Shown in pieces: positions 16,994-26,185 of a stretch of 64,000 bases of DNA. This stretch comes from Escherichia hormaechei_A (lineage in GTDB: Bacteria; Pseudomonadota; Gammaproteobacteria; Enterobacterales; Enterobacteriaceae). The translations under genes were made by a program, and so were the position numbers. Under the pieces are notes generated by a model, which saw only the letters and a list, made by a program, of their open reading frames with translations, was not told the DNA's origin and searched no databases. The stretch lies in contig CP170191.1 of assembly GCA_042434945.1 (NCBI GenBank), positions 992,001-1,056,000 of the forward strand, written 5' to 3'. Numbering within the stretch: the first letter of the stretch is position 1; each line of letters opens with the position of its first letter.

Positions 16994-18555
16994 TAGGCTT
17001 TCTTCTCCTGCATTTTCGCGTCCGGGGTGGTGCGGGTGGTCTGAATCAGTACGCCCGGCGTGCTGTTGGTCACGCGCATCAGCTGCATCAGCGTATCTTC
17101 ACCGGGGATACCATCCACGTGCAGATGCATTTTTTGCTGGAACTCGCGGGTGCGTTTCATCATCTCTGTGGTCCAGATCCGGGCATGCGTTTCGGGCTGG
17201 CTCAGCGCCAGGCTTAATTGCTGATCCAGCCAGGCCATATCTTTGCTGTCGCTGGCCGCGCCGATCGCGTCTTTACCTTCCGGTGTCAGGCGGTGCAGCT
17301 GGGTAAAGTTGCCGGTCGCGTGCCGGTTAAACCAGCTGCGGCTCACCTGCCAGGTCCGGTTATTCATTAACAGGTCAATGGACGTGTCCCCGACCCTGGC
17401 GACCACCGCATAGTTAAGATGGCCGCTGGTTTTCAGTTCACTGACCCACGGATACCCTTCCTGCGCCAGCGTCTCCGGCGACGCGTTCCCCTGTTTACAC
17501 ATCAGGTTCACTTTGGCGGCGTTCTGGCACAGCGCATCTTCGGCCGAGGCGTCATACCCCCACATGAGATACAACTGATGCATCGCATCCGGCTGATTAA
17601 CTATTTCGTTGTCGATAACCGGCACTACGGGCGCTTCGACTTTTAGCGATTGCTGTTTCCAGTTGACGGGCACCGGCAGCTGGATCGGCAGGCGTGCGCC
17701 GATCGATGAGGTCAAATACCAGCCGCAGGCGGCAAACAGCACGGACGCAAACAGCCCCACGGTCGCCAGGCGCTTACCGTGTTTTTGGGCGGGCAGGATC
17801 TCTCCCGCCGCCAGACGTAAATGACGTGGGCTGACCTGCGCCGCGCGTTCCGTCCAGGCGGCGAGCATTGACAGGTGCGCCAGCGCGTTCAGTTTGCTGA
17901 TGTTGCCTTTGGTTAGCGTGTGCATTCTGCGCACGCGGGCAGGCGGCAACGGCGAGTTTTCGCACCCGTGTTCTTCGCACTGGGCCTGAACATAGCTCAG
18001 GTATTCGCGGCAGGTCAGGGGGCGCAGGGCATGATGCGTGTGCGTATATTCGCGCAGTTCAGGTTGCTTTAGCAGGATCTCCTGATCCGCAGTGCCCGTC
18101 AGTACCACGGCGAGCCGGAAGTTCAGCTCCTGGGCGCGCGTGAGCAGCGTTCCCAGGACTTCACGGCAGCTCTCCTTCATGGCTTCGGCATGGGCGATCG
18201 TCAGCACTCTGGATTTTGCTTTCCCCTCCTGCCACTGGCGCAGGACGGCATCCACCGCCTGCATGCGATCTTTAATCACTTTCGTTCCCGGGTTGAGTTT
18301 GTACAGCAGGCTACTGGCACTCAGTTTGGGAAACGCGTTGATGGCAAGAACGGTATGGTTGCTGGCTTTCAGCGCGTCGATGAACTGACCCAGAAGCGGA
18401 GCGTCGTCGCAAAAAAGCCCGATAATTCCCGCCAGCTGGGTTTTCTCTTTCAGCAGGTTGAACACGTCCTGATGATAAGGCACCAGAAAATCACCGGATA
18501 AACGAGTGATTGTCCTGAATGGCGGATTGTTAAAATTAAAGTGGCTCTGATACAT
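16993..18555 (-). CDS. gspA: Type II secretion protein GspA (degenerate ATPase, peptidoglycan-binding)
   Basis: A 520-residue GspA/ExeA-type protein. It has an N-terminal AAA-like domain (residues 1-265), one membrane segment near 270-290, a periplasmic C39-like region and a C-terminal peptidoglycan-binding motif (FQQKMHLHVDGIPGEDTL). The N-terminus keeps the ExeA pattern (FNFNNPPF), but the P-loop position reads GLFCDDAPLLGQF without GxxGxGKT. The DEAH position reads TIAHAEAM. ATP binding is therefore doubtful. It is followed by gspB and is divergent from gspC. Confidence 0.85.
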   Translation of the reverse strand: MYQSHFNFNNPPFRTITRLSGDFLVPYHQDVFNLLKEKTQLAGIIGLFCDDAPLLGQFIDALKASNHTVLAINAFPKLSASSLLYKLNPGTKVIKDRMQAVDAVLRQWQEGKAKSRVLTIAHAEAMKESCREVLGTLLTRAQELNFRLAVVLTGTADQEILLKQPELREYTHTHHALRPLTCREYLSYVQAQCEEHGCENSPLPPARVRRMHTLTKGNISKLNALAHLSMLAAWTERAAQVSPRHLRLAAGEILPAQKHGKRLATVGLFASVLFAACGWYLTSSIGARLPIQLPVPVNWKQQSLKVEAPVVPVIDNEIVNQPDAMHQLYLMWGYDASAEDALCQNAAKVNLMCKQGNASPETLAQEGYPWVSELKTSGHLNYAVVARVGDTSIDLLMNNRTWQVSRSWFNRHATGNFTQLHRLTPEGKDAIGAASDSKDMAWLDQQLSLALSQPETHARIWTTEMMKRTREFQQKMHLHVDGIPGEDTLMQLMRVTNSTPGVLIQTTRTTPDAKMQEKKA

Positions 18556-18813
18556 AACGACTTACCGTCTCTGATTAGGAATAGCAACAGCAGCAGAAAG
18601 TAAGGTAATGCCCCTGAGCGGTCAATTTGCAGACAGAGTAAAAATATCCAGCCGGCTGCGCCTAACATCTGAAATTTATACGGTCAATATTTTTCTTTAT
18701 GAAAGTTGGTGGCGAAGTCAGTGGTCGCGTTTGCAGCAGCTTATTACTATTTTCCTCCATATTGGCGCAGTATGACGCTGCTTATTTTTGCTTTGCTATA
18801 GGCCGGATAAAAA

Positions 18814-19587
18814 ATGAGGTTCTCATTTCTGTCACGGTGGATAACGCCTTGTATTATGTTTTTGCTGCTCATTTTTTGTGGCCAGCAAGGCTATCTCACC
18901 TTTAAAGATTATAAAAAAGTTATGAATAAGTTTGCTAATTCTGACCTACAGCCGCTGAAAAAACCGCGCGAAGACAAACCCTTCACGCTTTTTACGGCTG
19001 CCGTCCGTCAGGAGAACTTATCGGCTGCGGCAAAACCCCCGCTGGCGGCGGAGATTGAAGGCATTGTGCGCAGTGATGACGCCTGGCTCTCCTTCGCTGT
19101 CATCAAAACCCCGGGCGGCCAGCGAAGCTACCGCGAGGGTGAACCGCTCGCCGGGTTTAACGACGCATTTATTCAGGAAATAAACAAAGATAATGTGGTG
19201 GTTAATTATGAAGGTGCTACGCAGGTACTGGCGTTAAATAAACCGGACTATTTTAAGGGGGGCGTGGAGAGCGGCCCGGTTACAAAATCGACGAAAGATG
19301 CTGGCGCAGAGAGTGTGCATCTTGATGATTATCTGGTGTTAAAACCCATCATTGAAAAAGGCCGGCTGGAAGGCTACTGGATAAACCCAAGGAATGCCTC
19401 CGCCTTTTACAGTCAGTCAGGTCTGGAAAAAGGCGATGTGGCGATTCAGGTTAACTCTGTCGATATGACCGATGAAGCAAAAGCGAAAAGCATTATTGCC
19501 AACTGGTCGAAAATGAAAGAAGCGGAGGTCATCGTACGACGTCACGCTCACCTTGAAAATATTCGGGTTAATGTTCTAAACAATTAA
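18814..19587 (+). CDS. gspC: Type II secretion inner-membrane protein GspC
   Basis: A 257-residue bitopic protein that couples the inner-membrane platform to the GspD secretin. It has a short cytoplasmic tail, one membrane segment (about residues 10-29), a homology region with SFAVIKTPGGQRSYREGEPL near 95-115, and a C-terminal PDZ-like domain (SGLEKGDVAIQVNSVDM). It is the first gene of the plus-strand gspC-O operon. The 258-base divergent gap to gspA must contain both promoters, but I see no confident elements. The ribosome binding site is weak. Confidence 0.92.
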   Translation: MRFSFLSRWITPCIMFLLLIFCGQQGYLTFKDYKKVMNKFANSDLQPLKKPREDKPFTLFTAAVRQENLSAAAKPPLAAEIEGIVRSDDAWLSFAVIKTPGGQRSYREGEPLAGFNDAFIQEINKDNVVVNYEGATQVLALNKPDYFKGGVESGPVTKSTKDAGAESVHLDDYLVLKPIIEKGRLEGYWINPRNASAFYSQSGLEKGDVAIQVNSVDMTDEAKAKSIIANWSKMKEAEVIVRRHAHLENIRVNVLNN

Positions 19588-19600
19588 TAAGTGTGCAGAC

Positions 19601-21517
19601 ATGAAAAAATTTCCCTGGGCGTGCGTGGCGCTGACCGCATTGTCGTTATATTCCAGTTCGCTGCTTGCAGCTAACTTTAGCGCAAGTTTTAAAAATACTG
19701 ATATTCGCGAGTTTATCGATACGGTAGGTCGCAATCTCAACAAAACTATTCTGGTCGATCCGTCCGTCCAGGGAACCGTCTCGGTCAGAACCTACAACGT
19801 GCTGACGGAGGATGAGTATTACCAGTTCTTCCTGAGCGTGCTGGATCTCTACGGCCTGTCGGTGATCCCGATGGACAACGGCATGGTCAAAGTGGTGCGC
19901 TCAAGCGTAGCGCGTACCGCCGGTGCGCCGCTGGCAGACAGCAAAAACCCGGGCAAAGGTGACGAGATTATCACCCGCGTGGTGCGCATGGAAAACGTAC
20001 CCGTTCGCGAGCTGGCCCCGCTGCTGCGTCAGCTCAACGATGCCACCGGCATCGGGAATGTGGTCCACTTTGAGCCGTCCAACGTCCTGCTGTTAACCGG
20101 TAAAGCCTCGGTGGTGAACCGACTGGTGGATCTGGTTCAGCGCGTCGATAAAGACGGTATTCAGCGCCGCGAAATCATCCCGCTGCGCTTTGCCTCTGCC
20201 AAAGAGCTTTCGGATATGTTGAATAACCTCAACAACGAAGAGCAGAAAGGGCAGAACGCGCCGCAGCTGGCGACCAAGGTGGTGGCCGATGACGAAACCA
20301 ATAGCCTGGTGATCAGCGGCTCGGAAGATGCGCGCGCGCGTACCCGTTCCCTTATCCATCAGCTGGATCGCGAACAGAATAACGAGGGGAACACCCGCGT
20401 CTTCTACCTCAAATATGCCAGCGCCACCAAAGTGGTGCCGGTGCTGACCGGGATTGGCGAGCAGCTGAAAGACAAGCCGGGCGCGGCCAAAGCGAAAACC
20501 GCGAGCGCCTCAACCGACCTGAACATTACCGCCGACGAGTCGACCAACTCCCTGGTGATCACCGCGCAGCCTAACGTGATGAACTCCCTGGAGAAGGTGA
20601 TCGACAAGCTGGATATTCGCCGTCCGCAGGTGCTGGTGGAAGCGATCATTGCCGAAGTGCAGGACGGCAACGGCCTGGATCTTGGCGTGCAGTGGACCAG
20701 CAAGCACGGCGGCGTGCAGTTTGGCGCTACCGGCCTGCCAATCAGCCAGATTAAAAATGGCACCATGAAAGGGGCGAGCTTCACGGGCCTTGCGACCGGC
20801 TTCTTTAACGGTGATTTCGGTGCGCTGGTGACCGCGCTCTCCACCGACGGTAAAAACGACATCCTCTCCACGCCAAGCGTGGTCACGCTGGATAATAAAG
20901 AAGCGTCGTTCAACGTCGGTCAGGATGTGCCGGTGCTTTCCGGTTCGCAAACCACCAGCGGCGACAACGTCTTTAACTCGGTTGAGCGTAAAACCGTGGG
21001 GACCAAGCTGAAGATTGTGCCGCAAATCAACGATGGCGACATGATCCACCTGAAGATTGAGCAGGAAGTATCCAGCGTCGACAACAGCGCAACGGAAGAT
21101 TCCAGCCTCGGCCCAACCTTCAACACGCGCACGATTAATAACGAAGTGATGGTCCACAGTGGCCAGACGGTGGTGCTCGGCGGCCTGATGGAAAATGTGA
21201 CCAAACAGTCGGTCTCCAAAGTGCCGCTGCTCGGCGATATCCCGCTGGTCGGGCAGCTGTTCCGCTACACCTCGCAGGATACCTCTAAACGCAACCTGAT
21301 GGTGTTTATTCATACCACCGTCCTGCGTGACGACGACAACTACAGCGCAGCCTCGAAAGAGAAATACGACCAGATCCGGGTGCGCCAGATGCAGCGCGTG
21401 GAAGAGAAAAAGCTCGGTATTGTCGAGCCGAGCGACAACGCCGTACTGCCAGCGTTTCCTGCCGCCAGCACTGCACCCGTGAAAACCCACGCGGCACGCA
21501 ATCCGTTTAAAGAGTAA
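19601..21517 (+). CDS. gspD: Type II secretion outer-membrane secretin GspD
   Basis: A 638-residue secretin that forms the multimeric outer-membrane channel. The signal peptide is MKKFPWACVALTALSLYSSS, cut after LLA/A near residue 24. N0 to N3 periplasmic domains cover about residues 25-325, followed by the secretin core with VPLLGDIPLVGQLFR near 545. The C-terminal extension after residue 590 may be a pilotin-contacting S domain, but no pilotin gene (gspS) is recognisable in the window. It lies 13 bases after gspC. Confidence 0.97.
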   Translation: MKKFPWACVALTALSLYSSSLLAANFSASFKNTDIREFIDTVGRNLNKTILVDPSVQGTVSVRTYNVLTEDEYYQFFLSVLDLYGLSVIPMDNGMVKVVRSSVARTAGAPLADSKNPGKGDEIITRVVRMENVPVRELAPLLRQLNDATGIGNVVHFEPSNVLLLTGKASVVNRLVDLVQRVDKDGIQRREIIPLRFASAKELSDMLNNLNNEEQKGQNAPQLATKVVADDETNSLVISGSEDARARTRSLIHQLDREQNNEGNTRVFYLKYASATKVVPVLTGIGEQLKDKPGAAKAKTASASTDLNITADESTNSLVITAQPNVMNSLEKVIDKLDIRRPQVLVEAIIAEVQDGNGLDLGVQWTSKHGGVQFGATGLPISQIKNGTMKGASFTGLATGFFNGDFGALVTALSTDGKNDILSTPSVVTLDNKEASFNVGQDVPVLSGSQTTSGDNVFNSVERKTVGTKLKIVPQINDGDMIHLKIEQEVSSVDNSATEDSSLGPTFNTRTINNEVMVHSGQTVVLGGLMENVTKQSVSKVPLLGDIPLVGQLFRYTSQDTSKRNLMVFIHTTVLRDDDNYSAASKEKYDQIRVRQMQRVEEKKLGIVEPSDNAVLPAFPAASTAPVKTHAARNPFKE

Positions 21518-21531
21518 GGCGGAGGGGAAAC

Positions 21532-23010
21532 GTGGACGAACTGACTAAAACCCTGTGTAGCAGCAACTACGCAAAAGAAAACGGCGTTCTGCTTTACAAC
21601 AATGACGTCTATATCCGTGAGGACACCCCGGCGTTAGCGCTGCTGGAGGTGCGTCGGGTGCTGGGACGCGCGTTTGTCCCGGTTACCCTGGCGCCGGAAG
21701 CGTTTGACGAGATGCTGGCCAAAATCTGGCAGCAGAGCAGCGGCGTGTCGCAGCAGCTGGTGGACGATATGGACGCGGATATCGATCTGATGGCGTTAAC
21801 CGAGGAGATCCCGGATAACGAAGATCTGCTCGATAACGACGAAAACTCGCCGGTGATCCGCCTGATCAACGCCATTCTCGGCGAGGCGGTGAAGGAGGGC
21901 GCGTCAGATATTCATATCGAAACCTTCGAGCGCACCCTGAGCATTCGCTTTCGCGTTGACGGCGTGCTGCGCCCGGTGCTGCAACCGGCGCGTAAGCTCG
22001 CCCCGCTGCTGGTGTCGCGTATCAAGGTGATGTCGAAACTGGACATCGCCGAGAAACGCCTCCCGCAGGATGGCCGTATCTCCCTGCGCATCGGTCGCAA
22101 GGCCATCGACGTGCGCGTCTCGACCATTCCGTCCCAGTACGGCGAGCGCGTGGTGATGCGCCTGCTCGATAAAAGCAATCTCAAGCCCGACATCAACAAG
22201 CTGGGGCTGATTGATGAAGAGCTGGAGAAGCTGAAAGGGCTGATCGACCGCCCGCACGGGATCATCCTCGTTACCGGCCCGACGGGTTCCGGTAAAAGTA
22301 CCACGCTGTACGCCATTCTTTCGGCGCTGAACGGCCACGAACGCAACATTCTGACCGTGGAAGACCCGATTGAGTACGAGCTGGAAGGGGTGGGGCAGAC
22401 GCAGGTTAACCCGCGCGTGGACATGACCTTTGCCCGCGGGCTGCGCGCCATTCTGCGTCAGGACCCGGACGTGGTGATGATCGGGGAAATTCGCGACGGT
22501 GAGACCGCCCAGATTGCGGTGCAGGCGTCGCTGACCGGTCACCTGGTGATGTCGACGCTGCACACCAACAGTGCCGCAGGGGCGATAACCCGTCTGCGGG
22601 ATATGGGGCTGGAGTCCTTCTTAATCGGTTCATCGCTGCTCGGTGTCATTGCCCAGCGTCTGGTGCGTCGGCTGTGTACGCACTGCCGGACCACCAGTCC
22701 GCTGGACGCCAATGAAAAAGCGCTGTTCAGCTTTATGGCCGCGCCGCCAGACGCGATTTACCGCGCGGTGGGGTGCGAACACTGCCGTCAGAGCGGCTAT
22801 CAGGGCCGCGCCGGTATCCATGAATTCCTGGTGGTGGACAGCGCCATGCGCCGCGCCATCCATGAAGATAAGGACGAAATGTCCCTCGAAACGCAGCTTT
22901 TTAAGCATGCCTACAGCCTGCGTGAAAACGGGCTGCTGAAGGTGATCGGCGGCGTGACGTCTCTGGAAGAGGTCATGCGCGTCACCGCCGAACGTGGGGG
23001 GGATGCGTAA
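21532..23010 (+). CDS. gspE: Type II secretion ATPase GspE
   Basis: The 492-residue cytoplasmic ATPase that powers pseudopilus assembly. The GTG start at 21532 has a strong GGAGG ribosome binding site. Visible motifs are Walker A GPTGSGKSTT near residue 249, the Asp box (LTVEDPIEYEL), Walker B (MIGEIRDGETA) and the His box (TGHLVMSTLHTN). A zinc-binding Cys4 module (CTHC ... CEHC) follows. The stop overlaps the gspF start by one base. Confidence 0.97.
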   Translation: MDELTKTLCSSNYAKENGVLLYNNDVYIREDTPALALLEVRRVLGRAFVPVTLAPEAFDEMLAKIWQQSSGVSQQLVDDMDADIDLMALTEEIPDNEDLLDNDENSPVIRLINAILGEAVKEGASDIHIETFERTLSIRFRVDGVLRPVLQPARKLAPLLVSRIKVMSKLDIAEKRLPQDGRISLRIGRKAIDVRVSTIPSQYGERVVMRLLDKSNLKPDINKLGLIDEELEKLKGLIDRPHGIILVTGPTGSGKSTTLYAILSALNGHERNILTVEDPIEYELEGVGQTQVNPRVDMTFARGLRAILRQDPDVVMIGEIRDGETAQIAVQASLTGHLVMSTLHTNSAAGAITRLRDMGLESFLIGSSLLGVIAQRLVRRLCTHCRTTSPLDANEKALFSFMAAPPDAIYRAVGCEHCRQSGYQGRAGIHEFLVVDSAMRRAIHEDKDEMSLETQLFKHAYSLRENGLLKVIGGVTSLEEVMRVTAERGGDA

Positions 23011-24218
23011 TGGCTTTCTATGCCTGGACGGCGACGGATGCCGCGGGGAAAACCCAGCGCGGGACGTTACAGGCCGAGGGGCAGAAGCAGGTTCGCCAGT
23101 GGCTTCGCGAGCAAAAGCTGATGCCCGTCAGCATCACCGAAACCCGCGAAACGGCGGCTGGCGGGAAAGCGAAAACCGGGGTGAAGCTCTCTACTCCGGT
23201 GCTGTCGATGTTTACCCGTCAGCTTTCGACGCTGGTCAACGCCGCGCTGCCGCTGGAGAGCGCGCTGAAAGCGATCTCGAAGCAGACGGAAGACAAAAAG
23301 CTGGCGGCGATGGTGGTGGAGATCCGCGAGAAGGTGGTGGAAGGCCACACCCTGTTCGATGCCTTCAGCCAGTTTCCGCGCACCTTCGACAAGCTTTACT
23401 GCACGCTGGTGATGGCCGGGGAGAAAACCGGTCACCTGGGCGACGTGCTGGAAAAGCTGGCGGAGTACAACGAGCAGCGCCAGAAGATGAAAAGCAAGCT
23501 GACGCAGGCAATGGTCTACCCGATAACCCTCACCGTGGTCGCCATCGCGGTCATCAGCATCCTGCTGGTGGCGGTGGTGCCGCAGGTGATCGAGCAGTTT
23601 ACCCACATGAAGCAGCAGCTGCCGATCACCACCCGGACGCTGATTGCGGTAAGTGATTTCCTGCAAGCCTGGGGCATTTATATTGTGGGCATTCTGGGCG
23701 GCGGCTTTATCGGCTTCAAAACCTGGCTGAGGAATGCCAAAAACCGTTTTCGCTGGCACAGCTGGCTGGTGAACGGCTCGCCGATTAAAAAGCTGGTCTG
23801 CGCCATCAACAGTGCCCGCTATATCCGTACCCTGAGCATTTTGCAGGCCAGTAGCGTGCCGCTGCTGGAGGGAATGTATATCGCGATGGACGGTATTGAA
23901 AACCGCTATGCCCGGCAGGTGCTGGAGCAGGCCGCCGACACCGTGCGCCAGGGGGCGTCGCTGTATGCGGCGCTGGAACAGGCGAAATTATTCCCGCCCA
24001 CCATGCTGTATATGATTGCCTCCGGTGAAGAGAGCGGGGAATTAGGTAATTTAATGGATCGCGCGGCGGAAAATCAGGAATCGGCCTTACAACATCGAAT
24101 TACATTAACGCTGTCGGTCTTTGAACCGGCGCTGGTGGTATCCATGGCGACGATTGTTTTATTCATCGTTCTGTCAATATTACAACCGCTTCTGCAACTT
24201 AATAATATGGTAGGTTAA
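23010..24218 (+). CDS. gspF: Type II secretion inner-membrane platform protein GspF
   Basis: A 402-residue polytopic inner-membrane protein and core of the assembly platform. It contains two T2SSF domains (about residues 70-195 and 270-395), each with conserved GE motifs (VMAGEKTGHLGDVLEKLAEY and IASGEESGELGNLMDRAA), and three hydrophobic segments. It is co-translated with gspE. Confidence 0.97.
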   Translation: MAFYAWTATDAAGKTQRGTLQAEGQKQVRQWLREQKLMPVSITETRETAAGGKAKTGVKLSTPVLSMFTRQLSTLVNAALPLESALKAISKQTEDKKLAAMVVEIREKVVEGHTLFDAFSQFPRTFDKLYCTLVMAGEKTGHLGDVLEKLAEYNEQRQKMKSKLTQAMVYPITLTVVAIAVISILLVAVVPQVIEQFTHMKQQLPITTRTLIAVSDFLQAWGIYIVGILGGGFIGFKTWLRNAKNRFRWHSWLVNGSPIKKLVCAINSARYIRTLSILQASSVPLLEGMYIAMDGIENRYARQVLEQAADTVRQGASLYAALEQAKLFPPTMLYMIASGEESGELGNLMDRAAENQESALQHRITLTLSVFEPALVVSMATIVLFIVLSILQPLLQLNNMVG

Positions 24219-24221
24219 ATC

Positions 24222-24671
24222 ATGGCTTTAAAACGTAAAAACCTGGCTCGCCAGGCGGGCTTTACATTGCTCGAATTAATGGTGGTCATTGTTATTCTCG
24301 GCGTACTGGCGAGTATGGTGGTGCCAAATTTAATGGGCAATAAGGAAAAAGCCGATACGCAAAAAGCAACCAGCGATATTGTCGCGCTCGAAGGCTCGCT
24401 GGATATGTACAAGCTGGATAACCACCGCTACCCGACCACAGAGCAGGGTTTGCAGGCGCTGGTGACCAAACCTGAAATCGCGCCAATCCCGAACGGCTAC
24501 CGCACGGACGGCTATATCCGTCGCCTGCCGCAGGACCCCTGGGGCAATGATTATCTTCTGGTGAGCCCGGGTGAACACGGCGCGGTGGACGTCTTCTCAG
24601 CCGGTCCGGACGGCGAAGCCAATACCGCCGATGACATTACCAACTGGTCTCTGGATAAGAAAGAGAAATAA
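24222..24671 (+). CDS. gspG: Major pseudopilin GspG
   Basis: The 149-residue major pseudopilin. The prepilin cleavage site follows the short basic leader at QAG/FTLLELMVVIVI, with the conserved Glu5. The C-terminal half has the GspG calcium-binding and beta region (RLPQDPWGNDY, DVFSAGPDGE). It is the most conserved pseudopilin and is processed by GspO. It overlaps gspH by one base. Confidence 0.97.
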   Translation: MALKRKNLARQAGFTLLELMVVIVILGVLASMVVPNLMGNKEKADTQKATSDIVALEGSLDMYKLDNHRYPTTEQGLQALVTKPEIAPIPNGYRTDGYIRRLPQDPWGNDYLLVSPGEHGAVDVFSAGPDGEANTADDITNWSLDKKEK

Positions 24672-25156
24672 TGAAAAATCAACGCGGCTTTACGTTGCTG
24701 GAAATTATTCTGGCGCTGGTGATATTTGCCAGCTGCGCCATGATGGTGGTGTCCACCATTCCTTCGCGCAGCGGCGCGGATATATTTGGCCAGCAATTAA
24801 AAGCGCTCGTTGATTATGGTTCAGACCGTGCGGTGATGGACGGAAATATTGTCGGGCTGGTGATCGCCACCGATAAATATCAGCTGGTGACGATCGCCGA
24901 TAAAAATGGCGAGCGGCACTGGATGCCATTATCTGCCGGACGCATTAACACCAAAGGTGATTTTCCGGAAGAGATGCATGTGTCGCTTTCGCCGCAGCGT
25001 CTGGCCGCGACGGTGACCTCCGAGCCGCAGGTGATCTTTTTACCGGACGGTGAAATCAGCCGCTTTACGCTGACGCTGCAAAGTTACGACAAACAGCACC
25101 ATTTCCGCGTGGTGTCGCAGGGCGCGGCGCCGGTATCGGTAGAAAACGATGGCTAA
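24671..25156 (+). CDS. gspH: Minor pseudopilin GspH
   Basis: A 161-residue minor pseudopilin with a short prepilin leader, cleavage at RG/FTLLEIILALVIF with Glu5, then a GspH-type beta-rich domain. It is predicted to sit near the tip of the pseudopilus. The gene overlaps gspI by 8 bases. Confidence 0.92.
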   Translation: MKNQRGFTLLEIILALVIFASCAMMVVSTIPSRSGADIFGQQLKALVDYGSDRAVMDGNIVGLVIATDKYQLVTIADKNGERHWMPLSAGRINTKGDFPEEMHVSLSPQRLAATVTSEPQVIFLPDGEISRFTLTLQSYDKQHHFRVVSQGAAPVSVENDG

Positions 25157-25529
25157 CGGCAACAAAAAGCAAAAGGGGATGACGCTGCTGGAGGTGATGG
25201 TCGCTCTGGTGATTTTCTCCACCGCCGCGCTGGCACTGATGAACTCGGTCTCCCTGAACGTGCGTTTTACCCATGGCCTGGCCGATACCTTGCAGGCCAA
25301 TTGGGTGGCGGAAAATCAGCTGGCGGAAGCACAGCTCACCCGAACCGACTTCCCGGATGCTGAACAGCAGGGGACGGAAATCATGGGCGGGCGCAGCTGG
25401 AACTGGCGTAAGCAGCGGGTGAAAACCGCCGACAACGTCTGGGCGAATACCCTACGCGTGTATGCGGATAGCGATGAGAGCCAGCCGGTTATCTCCCTGC
25501 GCATCATTCCGCCGGGAGAGAGCAAGTGA
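25149..25529 (+). CDS. gspI: Minor pseudopilin GspI
   Basis: A 126-residue minor pseudopilin. The leader MANGNKKQKG is cut before MTLLEVMVALVIF, with Glu5 present. GspI, J and K form the initiating tip complex. The C-terminal T2SSI domain carries NWRKQRV. It overlaps gspJ by 4 bases. Confidence 0.93.
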   Translation: MANGNKKQKGMTLLEVMVALVIFSTAALALMNSVSLNVRFTHGLADTLQANWVAENQLAEAQLTRTDFPDAEQQGTEIMGGRSWNWRKQRVKTADNVWANTLRVYADSDESQPVISLRIIPPGESK

Positions 25530-26185
25530 AGAAAACGCGACGCCAGCGCGGATTTACCCTGCTGGAGATCATGATTGCGCTGACTATCTTCGCGGTGATC
25601 AGCACCCTGGCCTGGCAAATTCTGGACGGCGCGATGCGTACCAGCTCGGCCACCGATGCCAGCGCCGCAAAGCTCAACCAGCTTCAGCGCGCCTGGAGTC
25701 TGATGGAGCGTGATTTTTTCCAGCTTCAGGCGCGCGCCCCGCGTAATGAGCCGGAGCTGTTTCGTCAGGAGGGCGATGCTCTTGAACTGACCACCCTGAA
25801 TGGCGTGAGCGGAACGGTCCAGCTGGAGCGCGTGCGCTGGCGGCTGGAAGAGGGGCGTTTGTATCGCGACGTCTGGCCGGTCATTGACGCTCCGGCGGAC
25901 GTTAAGCCTGACGAGGTGCCGATTGTCAGCGGCGTAAAATCATTGCAGTGGCGGTTTTATCGTCAGGGCTGGCTGACCGCCTGGCACGACGCCGCCCATC
26001 TGCCGGACGGCGTGGAGATTACGTTGACGATGGAAAACGGGGATACCTGGCGCTGGGTGTTCACCACGCCGGGTGATATGCCGGAGGTGGCCGCTGCCGC
26101 AGCGCCAGAGAAAGCCGCCGACGCGCCTGCGCCGACCCCGGACGCAGCCCCTGCGCCAGCGCCTTCGCCGGAGACCAGACCATGA
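25526..26185 (+). CDS. gspJ: Minor pseudopilin GspJ
   Basis: A 219-residue minor pseudopilin with a GTG start overlapping the gspI stop. The cleavage site is RG/FTLLEIMIALTIF. The domain is typical to about residue 185, then a Pro/Ala-rich tail of about 35 residues follows (repeats of APAP type). That tail is not part of the conserved fold and may be a lineage-specific extension. Confidence 0.93.
   Translation: MKKTRRQRGFTLLEIMIALTIFAVISTLAWQILDGAMRTSSATDASAAKLNQLQRAWSLMERDFFQLQARAPRNEPELFRQEGDALELTTLNGVSGTVQLERVRWRLEEGRLYRDVWPVIDAPADVKPDEVPIVSGVKSLQWRFYRQGWLTAWHDAAHLPDGVEITLTMENGDTWRWVFTTPGDMPEVAAAAAPEKAADAPAPTPDAAPAPAPSPETRP

Noticed and set aside
20510..21490. A 326-codon minus-strand frame within gspD
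   Set aside because: Antisense shadow with no domain or start signal; gspD is unambiguous.
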